Shown here: positions 34,250-43,105 of the stretch, one piece after another | Position numbering within the stretch: position 1 is the stretch's first letter | How the letters are laid out: every line of letters begins with the position of its first letter | Assembly (NCBI RefSeq): GCF_900299535.1 | Contig: NZ_OMKE01000058.1 | Span: 62,001-126,000 of the forward strand | From: Aquimarina aquimarini | GTDB lineage: Bacteria; Bacteroidota; Bacteroidia; Flavobacteriales; Flavobacteriaceae | DNA length: 64,000 nucleotides | Direction of reading: 5' to 3' | The notes under the pieces: model-generated | What the model was told of the DNA's origin: nothing | Databases searched by the model: none | Seen by the model: the letters and a program-made list of their open reading frames with translations, nothing else | Translations under genes and position numbers: made by a program

Positions 34250-34411
34250 GTTTGTGTTTTTTTAATGATTTAATTTATTGAATTTTCAATTAAAATATAC
34301 TTTTTAGTTACCTCTTAAAAACAGAAGTAACTCATTTTTATTATATATAATTAAGGGTGAGGGGGTAGCATATTACTCTTTAAGAAACGGGAGAGGTTAA
34401 CCAAGGTTTAA

Positions 34412-35746
34412 TCATAGTAATCCTCTAGCTTTAATTTCAAGGTACTTGTTGATTGTATTAATAGTTAGGTTTTCTGGAGTAGTTAACACCGTTTGTATAC
34501 CATGTTTTTGTAATTCTTTTACCATTAGTTTTTTGTCATAAGCAAATTGCTGAGCTATTGTTTGATCGTATATAGTTTGCATGTCGTCTGCTTTTTGCTC
34601 AATAAGGTGATCAAGTTCTGTGTTTTGAAAGAAGACAACAACTAATAGGTGTTTTTTTGCCAATGCTTGTAAATAAGGAAGTTGCCTTTTTAGTGATGAA
34701 ATATGCTCAAAATTAGTATATAACATTAATAAACTTCTATGATTTATTTGCCGTTTGATATGCGCATATAGCAACCCAAAGTCGGCATCCAAAAATTGTG
34801 TTTTTACATTATATAAGGTTTCAGATATAGAATTTATATATGTTTTTTTTCCACTTGATGGTAAAAAATCTTTTACTGTATTAGAAAAAGAAAGCATTCC
34901 TACTTTGTCATGTTTTTTTAGTGCTATATTAGAAAATGCCAAGGTGCTATTCACGGCATAGTCCAAAAGACTCAAGCCATCAAAAGGCATTTTCATAACT
35001 CTACTGGCATCTATTACAGAATATATTGGTTGTGATTTCTCATCCTGAAACTGATTAATCATTAGGTTACCGTGTTTTGCTGTTGCTTTCCAGTTGATGG
35101 TTCGAACATCATCACCAATAACATATTCCTTAATTTGTTCAAACTCCATAGTATGACCAATACGTCTTATTTTTTTTAGGCCTATTTGGGTTAGTTTATT
35201 ATCTATAGCCAAAAAATCATACTTTTTCATTTGTATAAAAGAAGGGTAAACTTTTACCATTGCTTCGCTATCAAAGCTATAACGTCTTTTTGCAAGTTGT
35301 ATCCTTGTCATAGTGTAGACGTATAAGTTTCCAAAAACATATTCTCCTCGTTTTACTGGGCGTAAGGAGTATTCAAAATCCAACACTGATTTGGGAGTAA
35401 TACTTCCTTTCTTTAGGAAATCACGTTTTTGGAATTGTATAGGGATTTCATCTATAATTTCTACATGAGTCGTAAAGCGGTATTTATTTTTGATTCGTAT
35501 AGGTACTGCATTAAAGTCACTATTAGAGAATTTATCAGGTAGAATTCTGGTAGCATCAATTCCATGTTTTGTAGTATACAAAGTAACAATATCAAATAAA
35601 AAAATGATAATAAGTCCCCATACGAGTAACCATGCGATAGGGTATAGGGGTTTGAGCCAGTATGATATCAAAAATAGTACTGATATAAGTGTGAGTATAT
35701 AAAATACTCTAGGGCTTAGGTATAGCGACTTTATAAACTTGATCAC
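34412..35746 (-). CDS. DUF58 domain protein (MoxR-associated)
   Basis: This 444-residue membrane protein has two N-terminal helices (about 12-50). A long cytoplasmic part follows with the DUF58 signature (IGDDVRTINWKATAKHGNLM, about 210-230) and a von Willebrand A-like fold (YSVIDASRVMKM). DUF58 proteins pair with MoxR ATPases in chaperone-like or envelope-processing complexes. The start is 2 bp after the MoxR stop. It is the last gene of the leftward operon. No MIDAS-complete motif (DxSxS) is visible, only DASRV. Confidence 0.9.
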   Translation of the reverse strand: MIKFIKSLYLSPRVFYILTLISVLFLISYWLKPLYPIAWLLVWGLIIIFLFDIVTLYTTKHGIDATRILPDKFSNSDFNAVPIRIKNKYRFTTHVEIIDEIPIQFQKRDFLKKGSITPKSVLDFEYSLRPVKRGEYVFGNLYVYTMTRIQLAKRRYSFDSEAMVKVYPSFIQMKKYDFLAIDNKLTQIGLKKIRRIGHTMEFEQIKEYVIGDDVRTINWKATAKHGNLMINQFQDEKSQPIYSVIDASRVMKMPFDGLSLLDYAVNSTLAFSNIALKKHDKVGMLSFSNTVKDFLPSSGKKTYINSISETLYNVKTQFLDADFGLLYAHIKRQINHRSLLMLYTNFEHISSLKRQLPYLQALAKKHLLVVVFFQNTELDHLIEQKADDMQTIYDQTIAQQFAYDKKLMVKELQKHGIQTVLTTPENLTINTINKYLEIKARGLL

Positions 35747-35748
35747 AA

Positions 35749-36789
35749 CTAGCGTGGTATTTCTACAGATTGCAAGATCATCTCTATCACATTTTCTGTA
35801 GTCATTCCTTCCATTTCACGTTCTGGTGATAAGATAAGACGATGACGAAGCACTGGAAATAATGATTTTTTGATATCCTCTGGTGTTACAAAATCCCTTC
35901 CGTTTATTGCTGCAAATGCTTTTGAGGCGTTCATAACTGCGATTGATGCTCTAGGAGAACCTCCTAAATACAAATGAGGATGTGTTCTTGTTTTGGTTAC
36001 GATTTCTGCAATGTATGTTAGTATTTTTTCTTCGATGATGACTTCCTGAGTTTTTGCTTTAAACTCTACTAATTTTTCTGGAGTCAATACAGTACCAATC
36101 ATTTCTAATGGTTTGGTAGTTTTTCTCTCATGATGTGTTTTCAAAATATTGATTTCATCATCAAGAGTAGGGTAGTCTACTTTAATTTTAAAGAGGAAAC
36201 GATCCAATTGTGCTTCTGGTAATGCATATGTTCCTTCTTGTTCTACTGGATTTTGAGTGGCTAATACCATAAAAGGAGGTTCCATAGGATATCTAATTCC
36301 ATCAATGGTAACTTGTCTTTCTTCCATCACTTCAAACAAAGCGGCTTGAGTTTTGGCAGGAGCTCTATTGATCTCATCAATGAGTACCATATTAGAGAAA
36401 ATAGGTCCTTTTTTGAATTCAAAATCACTGGTTTTCATATTCAATATAGAAGTACCTAATACATCACTTGGCATGAGGTCTGGTGTAAATTGAATACGAT
36501 TAAAATCAGTTTTTAGTGTTTTTGCAAATAATTTTGCAGTGACTGTTTTTGCAATTCCAGGCACTCCTTCAATCAACACATGTCCATTGGATAAAAGAGA
36601 TACAATCAATAATTCTATAAAATCATGTTGTCCAATAATTACTTTTGCTAATTCTGCTTTTAGTTTTTCGACAGATTGCTGTAATTCACTAAGGTCAATT
36701 CTGTTTTCAAAACCAAGACTTTGCTCTGATGATTCAATCTCTGGAGCTTGTTCTGGATTTGTATTATTTGTAAATTCTTCGTTTTCCAT
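35749..36789 (-). CDS. MoxR-family AAA ATPase
   Basis: This 346-residue cytoplasmic ATPase has a Walker A loop GVPGIAKT (75-82), Walker B MVLIDE (134-139), sensor 1 around LATQNPVEQEG (about 181-191) and a sensor 2 region in GGSPRASIAVM (about 287-297). The N-terminal 30 residues are acidic. MoxR ATPases act as chaperones for partner proteins with vWA or DUF58 domains. The neighbours (DUF58, DUF4350, DUF4129, SpoIIM-like) form a common MoxR operon of Bacteroidota. Confidence 0.96.
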   Translation of the reverse strand: MENEEFTNNTNPEQAPEIESSEQSLGFENRIDLSELQQSVEKLKAELAKVIIGQHDFIELLIVSLLSNGHVLIEGVPGIAKTVTAKLFAKTLKTDFNRIQFTPDLMPSDVLGTSILNMKTSDFEFKKGPIFSNMVLIDEINRAPAKTQAALFEVMEERQVTIDGIRYPMEPPFMVLATQNPVEQEGTYALPEAQLDRFLFKIKVDYPTLDDEINILKTHHERKTTKPLEMIGTVLTPEKLVEFKAKTQEVIIEEKILTYIAEIVTKTRTHPHLYLGGSPRASIAVMNASKAFAAINGRDFVTPEDIKKSLFPVLRHRLILSPEREMEGMTTENVIEMILQSVEIPR

Positions 36790-36819
36790 GTGTAATTCGT
36801 TTATATGCTATATTTTTTT

Positions 36820-38034
36820 CTATGATTGCTGTTTGAATTGAGTAATCAACTCATATAGACGTACTAGTTCTTCTTTTTCAATCTTTGGTTTTTTATCGAG
36901 TTCATCAAAGTATTTGAATAGTACTTTGGTATCTTCAATACTATTATTACTTCTTGCAGCAATATCGGTTATTGTTTTCTGGCTTAATGTGTCTGTTGGG
37001 ATTCTAAGTACATCACGCACATAATCTAGAAATAAGAGGTTTTGTTTTCTTACAATTTCTTTATGTTTTCCTTTTTCAAAATACATACCACTTATTGTTC
37101 TGGTAAAAGAAAGGGTTTGATTTTTTAATGGTACTATAATTGGGATACTTCTTTGCTTTCTTTTTCCTTCAAAAATTACAAAAAGGACAACACCAATAAG
37201 AAGAAAATAATAAGCCCACTTTAGGTATCTGTTGTTGATAAGAAAAAAAAGAGGAGATGTATAAAATGTTTTTCCTGACTTATAATAATTATCCCAAAAA
37301 ATATGTTGGGTTGGATGTATATATGCCAAAAGATTTTGAGTGTATAGATGGTTTTTTTCTTTCAGTATAAAATAATTTCCAAAAGCTTCGGGAAAAGTAT
37401 GTAGTAAGATTACTCCATCACCAAAGGACTGTTTAATATAATTAACTTGAGGGTCACTTATTTTTAATGTATCGTTGTATAATTGAGAGACTCCTAGCAC
37501 AGTAGTATTTGCAGAGTCTAATTTACTAAAATAGGAGTTGTATATATCACGGTCATATAAAAATGGAGTGTCATTTTTGAGGTTTTTATTTGTTAATTCA
37601 ACCAGTGGTTTGCTAGAAATTTTATCAAGAGATAATAGATTATCGGTTTCTATATTGAGCGTATCTAGTAATCTATTTTCTATTGTTTTTGCAGAAATAA
37701 ACAATGTATTCCCATTTTCTACCCATTTTAAGATTGTATTTAATTCATTTTTATCAAAATGTATAGAGCCATTAATAAAACAATATGTTCCTGATATAGT
37801 ATCGTTGTCTGTAAGAAATTCATATGGAGGTTGATTGATATCTTTAAGTTCCTGACCTGCTAAAGATTCTTTTATAAGATTGTAAGAAGCAAAAGTTCCT
37901 AAAGGGATTTTATCGGTTTTAGCATAGCTAGGATACCAATTAATAGGGTCAGGCTCACTAGCTTCATAGTAAGTAAGAAAGCCAATGATAGCAATAATAA
38001 TAATGATAAATATTTTAGAACTTTTTGAGATCAA
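36820..38034 (-). CDS. DUF4350 domain protein
   Basis: This 404-residue protein has an N-terminal helix (about 6-24), a soluble DUF4350 domain (about 40-210, beginning DKIPLGTFASYNLI, with the hallmark KWVENGNTLFISA) and a second helix (about 270-290), then a cytoplasmic helical tail. DUF4350 proteins occur in MoxR operons and resemble glutamine-amidotransferase-like folds without their catalytic residues. The downstream MoxR gene starts 30 bp away. Confidence 0.88.
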   Translation of the reverse strand: MISKSSKIFIIIIIAIIGFLTYYEASEPDPINWYPSYAKTDKIPLGTFASYNLIKESLAGQELKDINQPPYEFLTDNDTISGTYCFINGSIHFDKNELNTILKWVENGNTLFISAKTIENRLLDTLNIETDNLLSLDKISSKPLVELTNKNLKNDTPFLYDRDIYNSYFSKLDSANTTVLGVSQLYNDTLKISDPQVNYIKQSFGDGVILLHTFPEAFGNYFILKEKNHLYTQNLLAYIHPTQHIFWDNYYKSGKTFYTSPLFFLINNRYLKWAYYFLLIGVVLFVIFEGKRKQRSIPIIVPLKNQTLSFTRTISGMYFEKGKHKEIVRKQNLLFLDYVRDVLRIPTDTLSQKTITDIAARSNNSIEDTKVLFKYFDELDKKPKIEKEELVRLYELITQFKQQS

Positions 38035-38035
38035 A

Positions 38036-38785
38036 TTAATGTTGAATATGATTGGTTATTGCTATAAATTCTTTTTCTGCTTTTTGATATGATTTTTCGT
38101 TCACTTCAAAACTTCCGTACCAAATAAAATCGTATAGTTTAGTAATAGATTTGAATTGGTTACGTACTGTATCATCTGTTAATTCTTTAATATAATCTGT
38201 ATTAGTTTTTTGGGCTTCCCATTGAATCAATTCTACATCAGATAATTTTTTTAATACAAATAAATAATAATACCGAATTGCCAGTCTATAATTTTTTTGT
38301 TGTAGGGCTTGATGAATTAATTGCTGTATGTCTTTATTGTGAATAATATCTTCATCCTCTGTAAGCGATATTTGAGGAGCTGTTGGCTTTTCTAGCAGCA
38401 TATCTCTTGGATTTACCCTCATAAATAACCACCCTAATAAAAATAAGACTCCTATAACTAATGTATACATTAGTATATGTAATAAGATGGTCCAAAACTC
38501 GCTAGTAGCTACTGCTGTTCCAAAAAATGATTTTAGGATTTTTTTAAAATACTGGTTTATCCAACTTTTGAATTGAGTCCACCAATTATCAGGTTCTTGA
38601 TATTCTGTATAATTAAAATCTTCCTGAGATCTAAACTCTTCTATTTTTTGATCATCAAAATCCAGTGCTTTTTGATCAGAGTTGAGATCATATACAGGTT
38701 GCTGTATATTGGTAAGAATACTATCCTGAGTATTGGCAGACATCAGGATAGGTATATATAATAATACGTAGTATAGAATTTTCAA
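38036..38785 (-). CDS. DUF4129 domain protein
   Basis: This 249-residue protein has a signal-like N-terminus (1-17), one strong membrane helix (about 100-122) and a C-terminal DUF4129 domain with the typical alpha-helical segment QQKNYRLAIRYYYLFVLKKL. In other bacteria DUF4129 sits at the C-terminus of transglutaminase-like membrane proteins. Here it is stand-alone and follows the next gene by 1 bp. Confidence 0.88.
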   Translation of the reverse strand: MKILYYVLLYIPILMSANTQDSILTNIQQPVYDLNSDQKALDFDDQKIEEFRSQEDFNYTEYQEPDNWWTQFKSWINQYFKKILKSFFGTAVATSEFWTILLHILMYTLVIGVLFLLGWLFMRVNPRDMLLEKPTAPQISLTEDEDIIHNKDIQQLIHQALQQKNYRLAIRYYYLFVLKKLSDVELIQWEAQKTNTDYIKELTDDTVRNQFKSITKLYDFIWYGSFEVNEKSYQKAEKEFIAITNHIQH

Positions 38786-38786
38786 T

Positions 38787-39659
38787 TTATTCTGATTTAC
38801 CTAAAGAATCTATTTGTTCTAATGCTCCAGTAGCATGTTTTCTTTCATTTAGATTATAATAAATAAAAGCAGTAGCTACTGAGGTTATGATATATAATAA
38901 ATATTTTGCTGCCGATGATAAAGTGTTTAATAGTATAAATACCCAATCAATAGATGATGATGCATCATTCATTGATGTTTCAGAAGCGAGTGCTAATCCT
39001 TTCATAAAAGAATAAACTATCGCTGGGATCGAAAATACAGCACTTATTACAGCAATTAAAATACCAAGAACCAAAAGAGTGGCAAAAGTGATCCACCATT
39101 CATTTTTGATTAATAAAAAACTATCATTGATAGCATCAGAAATACTCGTTTTACGAAATACCAAAATAGAAAAAACCAAGCTCATAGGTACATAAAGGTA
39201 GATTCCTGGAATAAAACATAATAAAAACCCTACCCCTGTAATCAAACCAGAAAGAAACCCTAAACCGATGATTTTTCCAAAATCTTGTTTTACTCCTTGT
39301 GTTACTGTATTTATATCTACTACTCCTTTGTTATCAATATAAGTCTTTATAAAATGTAAGACAGTACCACATAACAATCCATAAAAAATAAGTAGTGTAG
39401 TAAACATTGCAAAAAGAGCAATAGCAAACATTCCCATATTGGTAACCTCATTATTACTTAACCTTACTGGGTCTAGAAAAGAAGTAGAGATATGTGTGTA
39501 AAATGCAGATGCCAGTATAAGTAATACAAATGGAATACCAGAGGTCTTCATTAATACAGATAACAAAATTTTACCGTTGTTTCTCAAAAAAGCAAAGGTA
39601 TCTGTCAGGATATCTCCTAATTCTCTTTTTTTCTTGAATTCTATGTAGTTGTTATTCAT
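38787..39659 (-). CDS. Multi-pass membrane protein of the MoxR operon
   Basis: This 290-residue protein has about six helices and a polar N-terminus (FKKKRELGDILTDTFAFLRNN). It resembles the membrane domain found in glycerophosphodiester phosphodiesterases and in YciC-like proteins, but has no phosphodiesterase domain. It overlaps the SpoIIM-like gene by 8 bp, so the two are translationally coupled. I infer a scaffold role in the same membrane complex. Confidence 0.75.
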   Translation of the reverse strand: MNNNYIEFKKKRELGDILTDTFAFLRNNGKILLSVLMKTSGIPFVLLILASAFYTHISTSFLDPVRLSNNEVTNMGMFAIALFAMFTTLLIFYGLLCGTVLHFIKTYIDNKGVVDINTVTQGVKQDFGKIIGLGFLSGLITGVGFLLCFIPGIYLYVPMSLVFSILVFRKTSISDAINDSFLLIKNEWWITFATLLVLGILIAVISAVFSIPAIVYSFMKGLALASETSMNDASSSIDWVFILLNTLSSAAKYLLYIITSVATAFIYYNLNERKHATGALEQIDSLGKSE

Positions 39660-40614
39660 TTTTCAATTTGTTATACAATTGTTTAGGGTAAATTACGTAA
39701 TAAAATAAAATCAATGCCAGCGATCCTGATATAATTATAACAGCAAGCCAGTCTGGCATTTCTGTATGTCTGGTTACAAAGCCTTCTAAAAAACCCGCTA
39801 TTACAAAAAAGGGAATTGTACTAATGACAATTTTTAATCCTGCTTTTATTCCTCTTACAAAAGAGGTAAGTCGAGTATATGTTTTGGGAAACAAAATAGA
39901 GTTACCTACTACTAGCCCTGCGCATCCTGCAATGATGATAACCGAAATTTCTATAGTACCATGAATCCATATCGTACGAGCACTATCCCATAACAACCCT
40001 TTTTCATAAAAAAAATACTGAAAAGACCCTAGCATTATAAAATTACGCATCAACATATATATGGTTCCAATACCAAATAATACTCCTAGAATAAAGCAAT
40101 TAAGAGCAACGCGTATGTTGTTTATAGTAATTCCTAAAAACATTTTGGTTTCTTCCATTTTTTTGTAAACAGCCATAGGATCATCATTGGCAATGTTTTC
40201 TAAAGTCATATTTACATAGGCATCTCCTAATATAGATCTAGCAAAAGCACCATCGGTGGCAGAAGAATATGCACCAATGATTGTAAATAATGTAGCAATC
40301 AAAAATGCAATTAATAGTTCTTTTTGGTATGCATAAAATTCTAATGGGAATTCTTTGACCCAAAAGGAGTATAATCGATTTTTTTTCTCTTTTTTTGTCT
40401 TATAAATCTTTTGATGTGCATTAGATGCTAGGCCATTTAGATAGCTAAGTGTTTGGCTATTGGGATAAAATGTTTGAGCATAACTAAGATGATCAGTTAT
40501 TTCGATATATAAATTAGAAAGCTCATCTGGTGTTATTTGAGTATTATTTACCAGAACACTTTCAAATTTTAGCCATTTATCTTTATTTTGCTTTACAAAA
40601 GCCGCCTCACGCAT
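39652..40614 (-). CDS. SpoIIM-like (stage II sporulation protein M) membrane protein
   Basis: This 320-residue protein has several helices and the SpoIIM/DUF95 fingerprint in the segments ITINNIRVALNCFILGVLFG and WIHGTIEISVIIIAGCAGL. I chose the ATG at 40614 (MREAAFVKQNKDKW), because an upstream start would add a hydrophobic stretch that overlaps the divergent promoter region. Non-sporulating bacteria carry this protein in MoxR-type operons with unknown function. Its start is 36 bp from that of the divergent RDD gene, a very compact shared control region. Confidence 0.88.
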   Translation of the reverse strand: MREAAFVKQNKDKWLKFESVLVNNTQITPDELSNLYIEITDHLSYAQTFYPNSQTLSYLNGLASNAHQKIYKTKKEKKNRLYSFWVKEFPLEFYAYQKELLIAFLIATLFTIIGAYSSATDGAFARSILGDAYVNMTLENIANDDPMAVYKKMEETKMFLGITINNIRVALNCFILGVLFGIGTIYMLMRNFIMLGSFQYFFYEKGLLWDSARTIWIHGTIEISVIIIAGCAGLVVGNSILFPKTYTRLTSFVRGIKAGLKIVISTIPFFVIAGFLEGFVTRHTEMPDWLAVIIISGSLALILFYYVIYPKQLYNKLKNE

Positions 40615-40650
40615 GTATCGAAGATTATAGAGGATCAAAGAAACATAATA

Positions 40651-41367
40651 ATGGATAATTTTCAAATAGAAACAGCTCAAAATGTTAGTATACAACAAAA
40701 CGTTGCAGGAATAGGAGAACGTATTCTAGCATATCTTATTGATCTTTTGGTGATCATAGTTTATTTTATCATCATCATTTTTCTAAAAGGAATGTTGAGT
40801 GATAATAGAGGTGATCAATGGGCTTTTTGGATGACAATGGGGCTACCTCCGTTTTTATACTTTTTGATGTGGGAGACATTTTGGGACGGAAAAACACCTG
40901 GTAAAGCTACTATGAAAATAAAAGTTGCCAGATTAGACGGGTCAAGACCTGCTTTTTCAAATTATTTAATAAGATGGTTACTTCACTTATTAGATGTTAC
41001 TCTTGCATTTGGTGGGGTTGCTGTGGTTACTATTTTATTAAACGGAAGAGGGCAACGCTTAGGGGATATGGCGGCAGGAACTACAGTGATTAGCGAACGA
41101 CAACGAGTACAGTTTCATCAAACCATTTTGGTAGATATTCCAGAAGACTATGTTGCTGTATATCCGCAGGTAACTGTTTTTAATGACCAAGAAATGCGTA
41201 AGATAAAGGCGATCTATACAGATGCAAAACGGCATGCGGATCATACTATAATTCTCGAACTTTCTAAAAAAGTAAGCACTTTGATGGATGTAACTCCACA
41301 AGAAAAACCTTTGCTGTTTGTAGGTAAAGTAATTGCAGATTATAACTATTATACGCAGAAGTTGTGA
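40651..41367 (+). CDS. RDD family membrane protein
   Basis: This 238-residue protein has an RDD domain: helix one includes RILAYLIDLLVIIVYF, and KTPGKATMKIKVARLDGSRP and GQRLGDMAAGTTVI follow. The C-terminal 70 residues are soluble. RDD proteins are small membrane proteins of unknown role, often next to MoxR and SpoIIM genes. I chose ATG at 40651 (MDNFQIETAQ). The gene faces away from the SpoIIM-like gene across 36 bp. Confidence 0.9.
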   Translation: MDNFQIETAQNVSIQQNVAGIGERILAYLIDLLVIIVYFIIIIFLKGMLSDNRGDQWAFWMTMGLPPFLYFLMWETFWDGKTPGKATMKIKVARLDGSRPAFSNYLIRWLLHLLDVTLAFGGVAVVTILLNGRGQRLGDMAAGTTVISERQRVQFHQTILVDIPEDYVAVYPQVTVFNDQEMRKIKAIYTDAKRHADHTIILELSKKVSTLMDVTPQEKPLLFVGKVIADYNYYTQKL

Positions 41368-41465
41368 TGTTAAGAACAATAGGTTGAAGATATCTTTTAC
41401 TATAAAAGGGGTAACATTTTTTTATTAGCATTGATATAATGATATAAATCATAAAAAGCTATATC

Positions 41466-41627
41466 ATGAAAAAAAAGGATTTCAAAAAATTACAATTGAC
41501 AAAAAAGACCATATCACAGGTAAGAGGAGGTTTGTCTCACCCAATGGGTGAGTATAAAGAACGTGTAAAATGGTATGTAGGAACAAGAAATACATGTCAA
41601 TGTGAAACTATTGCCTCACCATGTTAA
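41466..41627 (+). CDS. Putative RiPP (class I lanthipeptide-like) precursor peptide
   Basis: This 53-codon ORF has the look of Bacteroidota ribosomal natural-product precursors. The leader (1-22) has a basic start (MKKKDFKKLQ), the amphipathic LTKKTISQV motif seen in class I lanthipeptide leaders, and a double glycine at 21-22. The core (23-53) has four Ser/Thr (T40, T43, T48, S51) near three Cys (C44, C46, C53), the residues needed for thioether rings, and ends in SPC. A terminator follows at 41634. No LanB, LanC, radical-SAM or peptidase-transporter gene is visible in the window, so maturation would depend on enzymes elsewhere. It could instead be an unmodified small peptide. Confidence 0.72.
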   Translation: MKKKDFKKLQLTKKTISQVRGGLSHPMGEYKERVKWYVGTRNTCQCETIASPC

Positions 41628-41633
41628 ATTCTA

Positions 41634-41660
41634 TAAGCGAACTTAGGTTCGCTTATTTTT
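41634..41660. terminator. Terminator between the RiPP gene and the cyclophilin gene
   Basis: A perfect 9-bp stem (TAAGCGAAC at 41634-41642 with GTTCGCTTA at 41647-41655) with a 4-nt loop is followed by a T-run. It lies 6 bp after the RiPP stop and can serve the convergent cyclophilin gene as well. Confidence 0.9.
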
Positions 41661-41664
41661 ATCA

Positions 41665-42423
41665 TTACCTAATCACTTCTGCTTTTATAAAAATATTTTC
41701 TTTTGGCCATTCACTACTATCAGTAGGTACATTAGATATTTTATCAGCGATCTTCATTCCTTTTACTACTTTTCCAAAAATGGTATGTTCTCCATCAAGA
41801 TGAGGTGCTCCTTCTTTGGCAATTACAATAAAAAACTCATAGGGGGTAGATCTATTTGATGGGTTATCTACCCATTGCTTAGATAGAGCAACGGCGCCCC
41901 TAACATGTTTTAAACCTTTTACAGGTTCTTGGGGGATTGTGTATTTTCCAATTTCAAAACGTTTTACAGCCATCTCCTGACGGTCACTATTACCTCCTTG
42001 TATTACAAACCCCTTAGCAACTCTATAAAAAAAAGTTTCGTCAAAATATTTTTCCTTTACCAGATAAATAAAATTGGCTCTATGTATGGGAGTTTCTTTA
42101 TAGAGTTGTATATGAATATCACCATATCTAGTAGTCACTTTTACCAAGGTTTCTGGATTTTTTTGGCCATATGCAGTCATAAACTCAATAAGGTTTTCAT
42201 TTGTGAGTTTAAAAGGCGCTTTGTCTATTTCTTTTTGCAGAGAGGTGTTTATGTCTATAGTTGTCGATATAGAATCACTTTTTTGTGTTTTGATAGTAGT
42301 AACAGAAACAGTGTCTTTATTTATTTCAGGACTCTGTTTATTTTTTTTAGAATGTGTATCTTCACAATTAGAGAAAATGATGCTAAATAAACAAAAACAT
42401 AAAATTGATTTGGTAAATGACAT
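41665..42423 (-). CDS. Cyclophilin-type peptidyl-prolyl isomerase, lipoprotein
   Basis: This 252-residue protein begins MSFTKSILCF and has a lipobox FSNC (Cys at 20), so it is exported and lipid-anchored. After a Ser/Thr/Lys-rich linker (about 22-95), a cyclophilin domain (about 96-250) shows FFYRVAKGFVIQGGNSD and EFFIVIAKEGAPHLDGEHTIFGKV. Such enzymes speed proline isomerisation during folding of envelope proteins. I chose ATG at 42421-42423, three codons inside a longer open frame; the Nudix start codon lies just 1 bp away on the other strand (42417-42419). Confidence 0.92.
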   Translation of the reverse strand: MSFTKSILCFCLFSIIFSNCEDTHSKKNKQSPEINKDTVSVTTIKTQKSDSISTTIDINTSLQKEIDKAPFKLTNENLIEFMTAYGQKNPETLVKVTTRYGDIHIQLYKETPIHRANFIYLVKEKYFDETFFYRVAKGFVIQGGNSDRQEMAVKRFEIGKYTIPQEPVKGLKHVRGAVALSKQWVDNPSNRSTPYEFFIVIAKEGAPHLDGEHTIFGKVVKGMKIADKISNVPTDSSEWPKENIFIKAEVIR

Positions 42424-43061
42424 TTGAAACATTTAAAAATTTGATTCCAAAAATAAAGAAAATGTCAGTACCGGGAGAGGCCTCCCATTTTATCATGACT
42501 CCTGAGGCTCGATCACGAGAATTAAAGAGTTTAAAAATAGAGGAGAATACTGCCCGTAATGCTGCCGTAATGATGCTTTTTTATCCAAAGGATGTAGTAA
42601 CTCATCTGGTATTAATTTTAAGACCAGAATATGAGGGTGTACATTCTGGGCAGATTGCTTTGCCAGGAGGTAAGGCAGAAACTTTTGATCAAAATTATAC
42701 AGCAACAGCATTGAGAGAAACTCAAGAAGAGGTAGGAGTGCATACAGATACAGTTACAGTAATAAAATCGATGACAAAAGTATATATCCCGCCTTCTAAT
42801 TTTTGGGTACATCCTTTTTTGGGATTTACAGATAACAGACCTGATTTTGTAGCTCAAAAGGAAGAAGTAGCAAAAGTGATAGAAGTACCATTGACAGAAT
42901 TATTAGATGAAGGCAATGTAACTTCTCAAAAATTAACAACTTCTTACGCGAAAAATATAGAGGTACCTTCCTTTGAATTAAATGGTTATGTGGTGTGGGG
43001 AGCAACTGCAATGATGTTAAGTGAGCTTAAAATGCTTTTAAAGACATCAATAGCGTTATGA
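42417..43061 (+). CDS. Nudix hydrolase, probable CoA pyrophosphatase
   Basis: This 214-residue enzyme carries a Nudix box, GGKAETFDQNYTATALRETQ followed by EEVGV, that binds Mg and pyrophosphate. The UPF0035-type motif before it (LRPEYEGVHSGQIALPGG) places it with CoA/short-chain acyl-CoA diphosphatases. The full N-terminus from ATG at 42417 resembles the family's start. Its start codon is 1 bp from that of the cyclophilin gene on the opposite strand, so the two promoters must lie inside each other's coding region or the genes are regulated together. Confidence 0.92.
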   Translation: MTFETFKNLIPKIKKMSVPGEASHFIMTPEARSRELKSLKIEENTARNAAVMMLFYPKDVVTHLVLILRPEYEGVHSGQIALPGGKAETFDQNYTATALRETQEEVGVHTDTVTVIKSMTKVYIPPSNFWVHPFLGFTDNRPDFVAQKEEVAKVIEVPLTELLDEGNVTSQKLTTSYAKNIEVPSFELNGYVVWGATAMMLSELKMLLKTSIAL

Positions 43062-43105
43062 TTTTGTATATTTGGCATTCTTAATAAAAAAGAGTTTTCA
43101 AGTAT

